Made by a program: the position numbers and the translations under genes. This document shows, piece after piece, positions 16,812 to 24,955 of a stretch of DNA of 64,000 nucleotides; position 1 is the stretch's first letter; each line of letters begins with the position of its first letter. The notes below the pieces were generated by a model. That model searched no databases. It worked only from the letters and a program-made list of their open reading frames with translations, and was not told the DNA's origin. This DNA comes from Enterococcus_C asini_A (lineage in GTDB: Bacteria > Bacillota > Bacilli > Lactobacillales > Enterococcaceae), in the NCBI RefSeq assembly GCF_031928785.1, contig NZ_JARQAL010000007.1. The stretch is one strand, 5' to 3'.

Positions 16812-18143
16812 ATGATTCGACACGATGGGCGCACTCCCCGAGAATTGCGCCAAACGCAAATTCGTACCAATGTTTTTAAATATCCAGAAGGCTCGGTAAG
16901 TATCTCTTTTGGGGATACGGAAGTGATTTGTAACGCCACAGTGCAAGAGCTAAGTCCTGAATTTGCAGGCCAAGGGCAAGGTTGGATTTCTGTGGAGTAT
17001 AACCAATTACCGCGAGCTACAAACCTGCGTCAACGTCGGACCAGTTTCGCTAGTGAACCGACAGCCAACAGGATTGCCAAGGCTTTGCGAGGAGTCTGTG
17101 ATTTGACTTTATTAGGGGAGCGTGAAATTTTAATTGACTGTGATGTGTTGCAAGCCGATGGGGCCGCCCAAAGCACCAGTCTCACGGGAGCTCTTGTGGC
17201 TTTGCGTCTAGCGGTAAATCAGCTTTTGGCTCAAAATCAACTCCCTTATGACCCGATTCGGGAAAATGTAGCCAGCGTGGGGGTAGCGATATTACCCGAC
17301 GGAACCTGTGTCTTGGACCCAGATCAAGCAGAAGAAGAGGATTCGTTAGTAGGACTGAGTTTGGTGATGAATGAAGGGGGAGATTTCCTCTCCATTGAAG
17401 CAACAGGAGAAGACACTAGTTTTTCTGGCAATGATTTAAACGAACTGCTGCATTACGGAGCTGTGGGCATTGAATCACTGATTGCTGAACAAAAAGCCGC
17501 TTTAGTGGAAACAGACCACGAGATTCCTGAAAAAACCATTGTGATCGCCACGGGAAATCTCGGCAAAGCCAAAGAATTTGCGGCTATGTTTGAGGCAGCC
17601 GGCTATCAAATCAAAACCTTAAAAGATTACCCGGATTTACCTGATGTGGCAGAAACCGGGAAGACTTTTGAAGAAAATGCCCGCTTAAAAGCAGAAACCA
17701 TTTCGCAAATCTTACATCAGCCTGTTTTAGCTGATGATAGCGGTCTTTGTGTGGATGCGCTAGGCGGCATGCCGGGGATTTATTCCGCTCGTTTTGCAGG
17801 CGCTCAAAAAAGTGATGCAGCCAATAATGCCAAATTACTCCATGAGCTTTACGATGTCCCTGATGAAAAACGGGGGGCTCATTTCCATTGTACGTTAGTC
17901 TTTGCGGCGCCTCAAAAGGACAGTCTTGTGGTGGAGGCAGACTGGTTTGGTACGATTGGCCGCATTCCTCGAGGCGATCACGGCTTTGGCTACGATCCTC
18001 TCTTTGTGCCTGAAGGAATGGACAAAACCTCAGCGGAACTGTTACCAGAAGAGAAAAATCATTTGAGCCACCGGGGACAAGCCATGAAAAAATTACAAGA
18101 GCAATGGCAAGCCTGGTTGGAAACCAAGGGAGGTCAATCATGA
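16812..18143 (+). CDS. rdgB: Fusion: degenerate RNase PH domain - RdgB/HAM1 XTP/dITP pyrophosphatase
   Basis: 443 residues, ATG 16812, seven bases after AGGAGG. Residues 1-240 follow RNase PH (RHDGR, EYNQLPRAT, LGEREILIDCDVLQADG) but the phosphate-binding and catalytic residues of that enzyme are changed: the usual GGTRTAS becomes GAAQSTS (117-123), the G-R of IGRxLR becomes A-K, and the V-D-M-N aspartate is lost. From about residue 242 an intact RdgB domain begins: IATGNLGKAKEF, ADDSGLCVDAL, SARFAG and FGYDPLF, which removes inosine and xanthosine triphosphates. The N-terminal domain is therefore probably structural or RNA-binding. Adjacent rph and rdgB genes are common in Firmicutes, suggesting origin by gene fusion. 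Confidence 0.9.
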   Translation: MIRHDGRTPRELRQTQIRTNVFKYPEGSVSISFGDTEVICNATVQELSPEFAGQGQGWISVEYNQLPRATNLRQRRTSFASEPTANRIAKALRGVCDLTLLGEREILIDCDVLQADGAAQSTSLTGALVALRLAVNQLLAQNQLPYDPIRENVASVGVAILPDGTCVLDPDQAEEEDSLVGLSLVMNEGGDFLSIEATGEDTSFSGNDLNELLHYGAVGIESLIAEQKAALVETDHEIPEKTIVIATGNLGKAKEFAAMFEAAGYQIKTLKDYPDLPDVAETGKTFEENARLKAETISQILHQPVLADDSGLCVDALGGMPGIYSARFAGAQKSDAANNAKLLHELYDVPDEKRGAHFHCTLVFAAPQKDSLVVEADWFGTIGRIPRGDHGFGYDPLFVPEGMDKTSAELLPEEKNHLSHRGQAMKKLQEQWQAWLETKGGQS

Positions 18144-18652
18144 AATATTTAGTCGTATCAGATAATCACGGCGACCGCCAAATTTTAGTGGACATATTGG
18201 CACAATACCAAGGGAAAGTGGATTTGTTTATCCATTGTGGAGATTCGGAATTACCTGCTGATGATGAACTTTTTGCTACCTATCAAGGAGTAGGAGGCAA
18301 CTGTGATTTTGACAGTCGCTATTTGGATCGCCGGCTGATCACTACTGATTTAGACCGGATTTATGTTACCCATGGTCATTTGTCCAATGTGAAATTTGGC
18401 TTAAGCAAGATTGCCATGGAAGCTGCGGAAAATGATGCAAGTGTGGTTTTATTTGGTCATACTCATCAGATTGGCTGTGAAGTGGTGCAACACCGTTTGT
18501 ATTTAAATCCGGGCAGTATTTCTCAGCCCCGAGGCAGTATTCAAATCAAGGCTTTTGCCATTATTGAAGCGGAAAAAGACAGCTGGGATGTGCAATATTA
18601 CGATCGGAGTTTTACCCCAATTTCTGATTTGCATTTTCATTTTTCCCGTTAA
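18140..18652 (+). CDS. YfcE/YsnB-type metallophosphoesterase
   Basis: 170 residues from ATG 18140, overlapping the rdgB stop by 4 bases (ATGA) with GGGAGG upstream. The calcineurin-like metal motifs are SDNHGD near residue 7, HCGDSE, GVGGNCD, THGH and FGHTHQIG. Such proteins hydrolyse phosphodiesters in vitro; in cells the role is unclear, though the constant linkage to rdgB suggests nucleotide housekeeping. Last gene of the murI operon. Confidence 0.88.
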   Translation: MKYLVVSDNHGDRQILVDILAQYQGKVDLFIHCGDSELPADDELFATYQGVGGNCDFDSRYLDRRLITTDLDRIYVTHGHLSNVKFGLSKIAMEAAENDASVVLFGHTHQIGCEVVQHRLYLNPGSISQPRGSIQIKAFAIIEAEKDSWDVQYYDRSFTPISDLHFHFSR

Positions 18653-18662
18653 ATTACTAGAT

Positions 18663-18700
18663 AAGCGACCCTTACAAGCAAGTTAAGGGCCGCTTTTTTT
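18663..18700 (+). terminator. Terminator of the murI operon
   Basis: AAGCGACCCTTA pairs with TAAGGGCCGCTT, one mismatch, followed by seven T. Confidence 0.8.
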
Positions 18701-18838
18701 GTTCGCTACATTTTGTTTCCGATTCTTAACTCTAGCTGATAACTGCGTAAATTTTTCATAAAAGAAGACCGAAAGTAGGGGGCAAGGCGGGGCTTTTTTG
18801 CTAGAATGAAGGAGTAGTAAGAAATGGAGGCAATTTCA

Positions 18839-19351
18839 TTGATTGGTCCCAGTACACAAGCATTACTTTTAGAAAACCAAGATAACTTTCTCGTGCCCGC
18901 AGACAATGTGGCCACTGTTATGTATCAACACTCTTTGGATCATGCGTTACTAGTCTTAACCAATGTCGGCTATACCAAAATTCCGGTTTTGGACAAGGAC
19001 GATCGGTTTATGGGGTTGATTGGCCTCAATGATATCGTCAAAAAAATGGTTTCATTGACCAGTATCGACACGGATCATTTAGCCGGCTTGACGGTGGCGG
19101 ATGTTATGGAAATCGGCGTGGACACTGTCGGGGAAGGTGCGGATTTAGAAGACATTTTACACTTATTAGTCAACAACTCTTTCTTGCCGATGGTGGATGA
19201 AAATCGAATTTTTTTAGGAATTATCACCCGAAAAGAGATTCTAAAATGCACCAACCACCTCGTCCATGAGTTAGAACGGCAGTACCATCTGGTTCCCAAA
19301 CAGACCACAGACAACGAAAAAATTAGCAAAAATGATTTAAAAGTGAGTTAG
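18839..19351 (+). CDS. cbpB: CBS-domain protein CbpB (c-di-AMP-binding type)
   Basis: 170 residues from TTG 18839 (MIGPSTQALLLENQDNFLVP). The GGAGG at 18826-18830 lies 8 bases before this TTG; an in-frame ATG at 18824 overlaps that site, so the TTG start is chosen. Two CBS modules: DNVATVMYQHSLDHALLVLTN... and VADVMEIGVDTVGEGADLEDI. The length, start and sequence pattern match CbpB (DarB), which binds cyclic di-AMP and, in relatives, controls the stringent-response enzyme Rel. A TAGAAT box (18802-18807) is the likely -10. Confidence 0.85.
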   Translation: MIGPSTQALLLENQDNFLVPADNVATVMYQHSLDHALLVLTNVGYTKIPVLDKDDRFMGLIGLNDIVKKMVSLTSIDTDHLAGLTVADVMEIGVDTVGEGADLEDILHLLVNNSFLPMVDENRIFLGIITRKEILKCTNHLVHELERQYHLVPKQTTDNEKISKNDLKVS

Positions 19352-19358
19352 TCATGTA

Positions 19359-19391
19359 AAAGCTAGTGGCCTTGTGCTACTGGCTTTTTTT
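19359..19391 (+). terminator. Terminator of cbpB
   Basis: AAAGCTAGT pairs with ACTGGCTTT with one G-T pair, followed by T run. Confidence 0.6.
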
Positions 19392-19584
19392 GAATTTTTA
19401 TCCCTTGTGTAGTAAGCGAGAAAAAGTGACGAATACTGAGTAAGCTGTGAATACTTATTTGAAAAGAAATCGTAAGGTATGAAATGCGAGTTGCAAATTT
19501 TGTGTTAATACAATCAAATGATTCCTCTCTAAAAAAGCTCTATGGTATCATAAATTTATTACGTAAACTAGGGAAGTGAAAAAG

Positions 19585-20661
19585 ATGAAAACACTGTTAA
19601 AGGGAATCTTGGCATTATTTCTATTACTACTAGTTGTGGTGATCGCCTATATAGGCTATGTATTTTTGAGTTACCAGCGCCTGCCAGAGAAATTGGATTT
19701 GGAAGTAAAGCACACCACCCAAGAGCCGCTGACCACAAAGCAAGAGTACAAAATTATGAGCTACAACATAGGCTATGGGGCGTATCCAGCTGATTATAGT
19801 TTTTTTATGGATGGAGGCAGCTACTCTCGGGCTTATGATAAAGCCACCGTAGAGCAAAATATGGCAGGAATCATTGCTACTACAAAAGCAGTCAATCCAG
19901 ATATTGCTTTGTTTCAAGAAGTGGATGAAAAAGGCGATCGCTCCTTTCATGTAAATGAAGTCAAACAACTGACAGACTCCGCTAATCTTCCGGGATATAG
20001 CAGCGTTTACGCGCAAAATTATGATTCTGCTTATCTTTTTTATCCAGTAACCGATCCCATCGGCAAAGCCAAATCTGGGATTGTCACAGCAGTCAAAGGA
20101 AAAATCAGCCAAAGCACTCGTTATTCTTTGCCCATTGACACAGATTTTAATAAGTTTTTTGATTTGGATCGGGCAATTAGTGTCAGTGAAATTCCAGTGT
20201 CAAAAGGGAAAACGTTGACTTTAATCAATTTGCATCTGTCGGCTTTTACTAAAAATCGCCAAGTGCGGAAGGATCAATTGGATTTGTTGTTTGAGCAGAT
20301 GAGTACAGCTTATGAGGCGGGGCATTACGTGATTGTAGGAGGAGATTACAACCACGACATGCTGGGCAATAGCCCGAAAGTCTTTGGTACGCAAACCGAG
20401 CCCTTTAACTGGACCCATCCTTTTCCAGAACAGGATCTACCGGCGCATTTTCAAGTAGCAAAAGGAAATTTGGCCGCGTCAAAGATTCCATCTGTTCGGC
20501 GCAACAACGAAGCGTATGTTAAAGGAGAATCCTTTGTCTCCATTGTAGACGGCTTTCTTGTTTCTGATAATGTTGCGGTGAGTGAAGTAGCTGTGGTAGA
20601 CCAAAATTTTGCCAATTCCGACCACAATCCAATCACCATGAGTTTTCAATTAAAGGAATGA
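19585..20661 (+). CDS. Membrane-anchored endonuclease/exonuclease/phosphatase-family protein
   Basis: 358 residues from ATG 19585, 8 bases after GGGAAG; an in-frame GTG 9 bases earlier overlaps the site. One N-terminal hydrophobic helix (residues about 4-26, LLKGILALFLLLLVVVIAY) anchors it, likely with the catalytic domain outside. EEP-superfamily motifs: MSYNIGYGA, LFQEVDEKGDR (metal glutamate), NLHLSA, GGDYNHD and NSDHNPI (catalytic His). Relatives cleave nucleic acids, phospholipids or phosphosugars. Substrate unknown. Single gene with its own terminator. Confidence 0.82.
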   Translation: MKTLLKGILALFLLLLVVVIAYIGYVFLSYQRLPEKLDLEVKHTTQEPLTTKQEYKIMSYNIGYGAYPADYSFFMDGGSYSRAYDKATVEQNMAGIIATTKAVNPDIALFQEVDEKGDRSFHVNEVKQLTDSANLPGYSSVYAQNYDSAYLFYPVTDPIGKAKSGIVTAVKGKISQSTRYSLPIDTDFNKFFDLDRAISVSEIPVSKGKTLTLINLHLSAFTKNRQVRKDQLDLLFEQMSTAYEAGHYVIVGGDYNHDMLGNSPKVFGTQTEPFNWTHPFPEQDLPAHFQVAKGNLAASKIPSVRRNNEAYVKGESFVSIVDGFLVSDNVAVSEVAVVDQNFANSDHNPITMSFQLKE

Positions 20662-20696
20662 CCGAAACACTTTTCTTTATAAGGTAATGAGCTAAA

Positions 20697-20731
20697 AAAC
20701 GACTGGGCAATTTGCTCCCAGTCGTTTTTTT
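20697..20731 (+). terminator. Terminator between EEP gene and MscS gene
   Basis: AAACGACTGGG pairs with CCCAGTCGTTT, T run after, A run before; can act in both directions. Confidence 0.85.
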
Positions 20732-20734
20732 GAA

Positions 20735-21709
20735 TTATTTTGGCGGAATGACCGTAGTAGGAATGGTAAAGCCAGCCTGGGTCAAGGCTTCCAAAGAGGC
20801 AGTTAAAAATTCTTCTTTTAAGCCCGCTTGGGTACCGTTTACCGCATAAAAGGTGGAGCGGATGACAAAGTTGCCATTGCCTAAATCCACCACGCCGAAA
20901 ACCGTTGGCGGTGTAGTGATTTTATCGGTATTGGCTTTTTTCAAGCGTTCATTGACTTCTTCAATGACGTTGCGCATGGCGTCTAGATCTTCACTAGGTA
21001 AGATGCGAATGTCCACCACAACTTGCATGTCCGCTCGGGATTTATTGCTGATGGTGGTGATATTCCGATTGGGGATGAAGTGAAGCGTGCCATCTAAAGA
21101 GCGCATCTCCAACGTACGAATCCCTACAGAAATCACGGTACCTTCAATATTAATATTTTGCAAAATAACATAATCCCCTACATCTACTTGTTGTTCCATA
21201 ATGATAAAAAAGCCGGTAATGATGTCATTCATAAAACCTTGGGCGCCAAGACCAATGGCCAACCCGGCAATTCCCGCTCCGGCTAGAAGAGAGCCCACCG
21301 GTACTCCTACTGTAGACAAGAGGGAATAGATGAAAAAGAAAGCCAATGTGTAATGGGCAACATTTCCCAACAAGTTATAAATGGTATGTGCCCGGGTTTC
21401 ATTAATATTTTTTCGCTTTAAATAAGAGCGATAACTGCGTTCGACTAAATAATCGGTAATGCGCCATAAAATGAAAAACAAGACACACAGCAACACTAAA
21501 GTCAGGCCTTTTTGAATTAAGATGCCCACCACCCGATCCCAGTCAATGTCATTCCACCAACGTTGCAAAGCGTTTAACTGTTTTGTGGCCGGCTCAATAA
21601 TCGCGGGTGTACTGGAATCCACGGTACTTTCCAAACTTTCAGAAATCGAAGTAGTAGACGTGGCACTGGAACTGGTGCTGGCAGTAACCGCTAAAAAGGG
21701 TAAAAACAT
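20735..21709 (-). CDS. MscS-family mechanosensitive ion channel
   Basis: 324 residues, ATG 21709 after GGAGG. A serine/threonine-rich N-terminal segment (about 45 residues) precedes three membrane helices; the pore-lining helix carries the glycine/alanine pattern GSLLAGAGIAGLAIGLGAQGF near residue 140, then the beta domain (VDVGDYVILQNINIEGTV) and a cytoplasmic cage. It releases small solutes on osmotic downshock. It is close to YkuT/YggB-type small MscS proteins. Leftward, convergent with the EEP gene. Confidence 0.92.
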   Translation of the reverse strand: MFLPFLAVTASTSSSATSTTSISESLESTVDSSTPAIIEPATKQLNALQRWWNDIDWDRVVGILIQKGLTLVLLCVLFFILWRITDYLVERSYRSYLKRKNINETRAHTIYNLLGNVAHYTLAFFFIYSLLSTVGVPVGSLLAGAGIAGLAIGLGAQGFMNDIITGFFIIMEQQVDVGDYVILQNINIEGTVISVGIRTLEMRSLDGTLHFIPNRNITTISNKSRADMQVVVDIRILPSEDLDAMRNVIEEVNERLKKANTDKITTPPTVFGVVDLGNGNFVIRSTFYAVNGTQAGLKEEFLTASLEALTQAGFTIPTTVIPPK

Positions 21710-21760
21710 AAAACTCCTCCAAGTAAATCATTTGCCTTATTGTAACAAAGACAAAGCGCA

Positions 21761-21792
21761 AAAAACAAGCACCGGCTCACACCAGTGCTTGT
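21761..21792 (-). terminator. Terminator of the Na/Pi cotransporter gene
   Basis: ACAAGCACCGG pairs with CCAGTGCTTGT, one mismatch; on the minus strand it is followed by TTTTTT. It separates the cotransporter from the MscS gene. Confidence 0.8.
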
Positions 21793-21798
21793 CTGAAG

Positions 21799-23547
21799 TT
21801 ATTTCTCTTGAATTGGCAGGGCAATGTCGGGCTCTGTTTCCACCAGCGGATGATAAGCTGCCGGCGTCTTAAAGCCATAATCATTGCCAAGAATATATTT
21901 GGCAATGTGAAGCGTGCGGTCACTGGAGCGTTCCAAATTGGATGAAATGTCAATAAAGAGAATCCCATCAGCGGCGCGGCCTTCTCCGTGATTCATCAGC
22001 CGAATGTACTTACTTCGCAATAAGTCCACTAAGCCGTTGATTTCGCCTTCTCGGGTGAGAATCCTTTGCGCTTTTTGACTGTCGCCATTTTCCAAAACAT
22101 CTAGGGCGTCCCGGACATTTTTAGCGACTTTATCAAAGAGCAGCAGTAAATCCTCATCTTGTAATAAGAGTTGTTGCCGTTTGGTAGTAGGAAGGCCCTT
22201 GCGTTTTTCCCGGCTGCGCTGTTTCTTTTCCACTTCACAAGCTTCATCCACAAAGTTTACGATATTTTGACAGTGATCACCAATGCGCTCAAAGTCTTTG
22301 GTGAATTCCAAAAGCATGGCTTGTTCCTGACTTTCCGTTTGGGATAGTTCAAAGGTGGCAGTCTTTGCCAAAAATTCTGTTAGCTCAATATCGTATTGGT
22401 CAATGGCTTCTTCGTATTGATTGACCTCATCTTTTACTTCATCTGTAGGGGCCAAATAATAGTTTTTAGTGGCAGTTAGGGAGCGATAGACGTAATTGCC
22501 CATTTGAATCACTTCTGTGGAAGCTTGGCGCAAGGCGATGGACGGGGAAGTGTGTAAGAAATCCTCGTTTAACTCCACTGTGCGAATGGCTAAAGTCTTT
22601 TCTTCTCCCGGAATGATCTTCTTTACCAAACTCTCAATTTGAGGAATAAACCAAAATTGAATGCCCAAATTGGTCACGTTAAACAAGCCGTGGGCAAAGG
22701 CGATTTGCATGCTGGGATTTAAGTGCAAAGCACCGGTTATGGCAATTACTACTTGGGTAAAAGGCGTCAGTAAAATCGTAAAAATAATCGCACCGACTAA
22801 GTTAAAGACCACGTGTGCTGCGGCGGTACGTTTTGCCGCTACACTGGCACCAAGGGCGGCAATCACCGCGGTAATGGTCGTACCAATATTGTCTCCAAAT
22901 AAAATAGGCAGTGCCGCTTCCAAGGCTAAACTACCTTGGCTGTAAAGTTGTTGTAAAATCCCAATGGTAGCACTGGAACTTTGTAAAACCATAGTCAATA
23001 AAGTACCAATCCCTACCCCTAAAATTGGAATATGGGAGACTTCCAACATCAATTGGTTAAATTGAGGCAAGTCTTTTAAGGGTTCCATGGCATTCCCCAT
23101 CAGCTTTAAACCAAAGAACAAACAACCGAAGCCAAAGAGAATTTGGCCGATGTTTTGCAAAGATTTTCGTTTAAAGAAAAAGAGCAACAGTGAGCCCACG
23201 CCGATAATCGGCAGTGCGTAAGCGGATAAATTAAAGCCAATGATAAAAGCGGTGACTGTGGTACCTACATTCGCCCCCATAATCACGCCAATCGCTTGTC
23301 GCAAGGTCATGAAGCCGGCTGAAACCAATCCCACCGCTAAAACCGTCGTGCCTGAACTGGATTGAATCAAACCAGTAACGATAATCCCGGCAAGTACTGC
23401 CCGTAATGGTGTGGATGTGAAACGATTAAGCACTTCCCGCAAGCGATCTCCAGCGGCTTTTTGCAGCCCGTCGCCCATGTATTTAATCCCAAATAAAAAA
23501 ATTCCCAAGCCTCCCAAAAAGGAAAACAGCATTTCTTGATACGACAT
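21799..23547 (-). CDS. Na/Pi-cotransporter II-family protein with PhoU-like tail
   Basis: 582 residues, ATG 23547 after GGGAGGT. The N-terminal 310 residues hold two inverted repeats of the NptA-type transporter with the paired motifs GLIQSSSGTTVLAVGLV and TMVLQSSSATIGILQQL plus GANVGTTVTA and GDNIGTTITA. Residues about 340-560 form a PhoU/DUF47-like helical domain (ERIGDHCQNIVNF). It probably exchanges phosphate with sodium across the membrane, with the PhoU part as a regulatory module. Single gene with its own terminator. Confidence 0.9.
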   Translation of the reverse strand: MSYQEMLFSFLGGLGIFLFGIKYMGDGLQKAAGDRLREVLNRFTSTPLRAVLAGIIVTGLIQSSSGTTVLAVGLVSAGFMTLRQAIGVIMGANVGTTVTAFIIGFNLSAYALPIIGVGSLLLFFFKRKSLQNIGQILFGFGCLFFGLKLMGNAMEPLKDLPQFNQLMLEVSHIPILGVGIGTLLTMVLQSSSATIGILQQLYSQGSLALEAALPILFGDNIGTTITAVIAALGASVAAKRTAAAHVVFNLVGAIIFTILLTPFTQVVIAITGALHLNPSMQIAFAHGLFNVTNLGIQFWFIPQIESLVKKIIPGEEKTLAIRTVELNEDFLHTSPSIALRQASTEVIQMGNYVYRSLTATKNYYLAPTDEVKDEVNQYEEAIDQYDIELTEFLAKTATFELSQTESQEQAMLLEFTKDFERIGDHCQNIVNFVDEACEVEKKQRSREKRKGLPTTKRQQLLLQDEDLLLLFDKVAKNVRDALDVLENGDSQKAQRILTREGEINGLVDLLRSKYIRLMNHGEGRAADGILFIDISSNLERSSDRTLHIAKYILGNDYGFKTPAAYHPLVETEPDIALPIQEK

Positions 23548-23848
23548 TTGGTACCTCCCGATTTATGTAGCTGTTTGATTCCATATAAAATCAGAATACG
23601 GGAAAACAATAGGATTGTAAACGCCATTTTGACAGAAAAAAGTTAAAAAACACTCTTCATAATTAAGAGCTTTCTTTTTAGATGAGGGTCAAAAAGCTAG
23701 TAAGCTTGATTCTTTCAAAGCTTTTATTAGGCTGTGCATTTTAAAAAAGCAGTTGAATATGTAATAAAAAACAGCTTGCCAAGGGATTTTTCAGCAAAAA
23801 GGCCCCTTATTTCATCTAGATTAGAGAGAGAACTGGGAAAAGAGCATG
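23548..23848. other. Intergenic space with weak hairpins only
   Basis: Between the cotransporter start and the fabI terminator. Small hairpins at about 23653-23670 (CTCTT/AAGAG) and 23703-23725 (AAGCTT/AAAGCTT) are visible. No ORF with a ribosome site was found. Confidence 0.4.
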
Positions 23849-23895
23849 AAAAAAGCCCTGCCGCTTTTACTGAAGGTGTCAGAAAAGGGCAGGGG
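23849..23895 (-). terminator. Terminator of fabI
   Basis: On the minus strand CCCTGCCC pairs with GGCAGGG across a 24-nt loop and is followed by CTTTTTTC. Confidence 0.65.
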
Positions 23896-23940
23896 AGATT
23901 GAATGGATTTCAATTTAGTGCATAGCCTATGGGAATTTCT

Positions 23941-24696
23941 TTAAGACAAATGAACTCCTTTGTCCACGTAAATTACTTCACCGATTATTCCGCTAGAATA
24001 AGGACTGATTAAAAAGGCCGCGGCATTGCCCACTTCTTCAATGGTTACGCCTACGTGATCTGGGGTGCGGTCTTCTGAGAGTTGAATCAGTTTTTGATAA
24101 TCTTGCACACCGGTCACTGCTAACGTCTTAATTGCGCCGGCGGAAATGCCGTTCACCCGAATTTTAGCAGGGGATAATTCTGCGGCTAAATAGCGAACTT
24201 CTGCTTCTAAAGCTGCTTTGGCAATGCCCATCATATTGTAGTTTGGCACCGCCCGTTGTGAACCGAGATAGCTCATGGTGACTAAGCCAGCGTTTTCTGC
24301 CAAATAAGGTTTGGCATATTTGGCTGTGGCAATGAATGAATAGGCGCTGATGTCTTGAGCCAGAGCGAATCCTTCCCGAGAAATATCCAAAATATTGCCG
24401 GATAAGTCCGCTTTATTGGCATAGGCGATGGCATGAATTACCCCGTGGATTTCTCCGGCGTATTCTCCGATTGCGTTAAAGGCCGCTTCTAAGCTTTCAT
24501 CAGAAGATGCATCTGCTTCCACTAAAAAGGCGCCTTCAGGTACTAATTTGTCCAATTGTTTTTTCATCCGCTCGTTTTGGTACGTGTAGATGACCTCAGC
24601 ACCTTGTTCTGTTAAAGCTTTGGCACAGCCCCAAGCGATACTGCGTTTGTTTGCAACGCCCATAACGACGATTTTTTTTCCTTGTAATAAGCTCAT
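23941..24696 (-). CDS. fabI: Enoyl-ACP reductase FabI
   Basis: 251 residues, ATG 24696 after AAGGAGAG. SDR fold with the FabI-specific pattern: GVANKRSIAWG at the nucleotide site, the catalytic Tyr-x6-Tyr/Lys arrangement in YLGSQRAVPNYNMMGIAKAALE (Tyr near 146 and 156, Lys near 163) and AGAIKTLA. It performs the last reduction of fatty-acid elongation with NAD(P)H. It lies alone, away from a fab cluster, but with a FabT-like operator, so it follows lipid regulation. Confidence 0.95.
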   Translation of the reverse strand: MSLLQGKKIVVMGVANKRSIAWGCAKALTEQGAEVIYTYQNERMKKQLDKLVPEGAFLVEADASSDESLEAAFNAIGEYAGEIHGVIHAIAYANKADLSGNILDISREGFALAQDISAYSFIATAKYAKPYLAENAGLVTMSYLGSQRAVPNYNMMGIAKAALEAEVRYLAAELSPAKIRVNGISAGAIKTLAVTGVQDYQKLIQLSEDRTPDHVGVTIEEVGNAAAFLISPYSSGIIGEVIYVDKGVHLS

Positions 24697-24746
24697 GTGA
24701 ACTCTCCTTGAAAGTAATAAATGGTAAATAAAATGATTGCAAGACT

Positions 24747-24778
24747 ATTATTAGATAAAAAGGTTTGATTGTCAAACT
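24747..24778 (-). promoter_or_regulatory. fabI promoter with FabT-like operator
   Basis: On the minus strand TTGACA (24770-24775) and AATAAT (24747-24752) are 17 bp apart. The -35 box is embedded in AGTTTGACAATCAAACC (24762-24778), a near-perfect dyad matching the AGTTTGA/TCAAACT box bound by FabT (MarR family) in streptococci and enterococci. Confidence 0.75.
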
Positions 24779-24955
24779 ATTTTTTTGGATGAAAAATAGA
24801 AACTACGGTAATTCTAGACAAAATTTATGAAGGAAAATACTTTGGGTGTCAAAATAAATACGAGCCTTCTATAAGCACATCAGCCAGCAGATTCAGCCAA
24901 ATGAATTTCATTTCCTGCCGAAGTCTCTTATAATAAAAGGCGAGGAGGGACGGTT

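Noticed and set aside
16812..17540. Annotating an active RNase PH
   Set aside because: Key phosphate-binding and catalytic residues are substituted, so the domain is listed as degenerate within the fusion.
23734..23925. 63-codon plus-strand frame upstream of the fabI terminator
   Set aside because: No ribosome site, and it overlaps the fabI terminator hairpin; translation is not protein-like.
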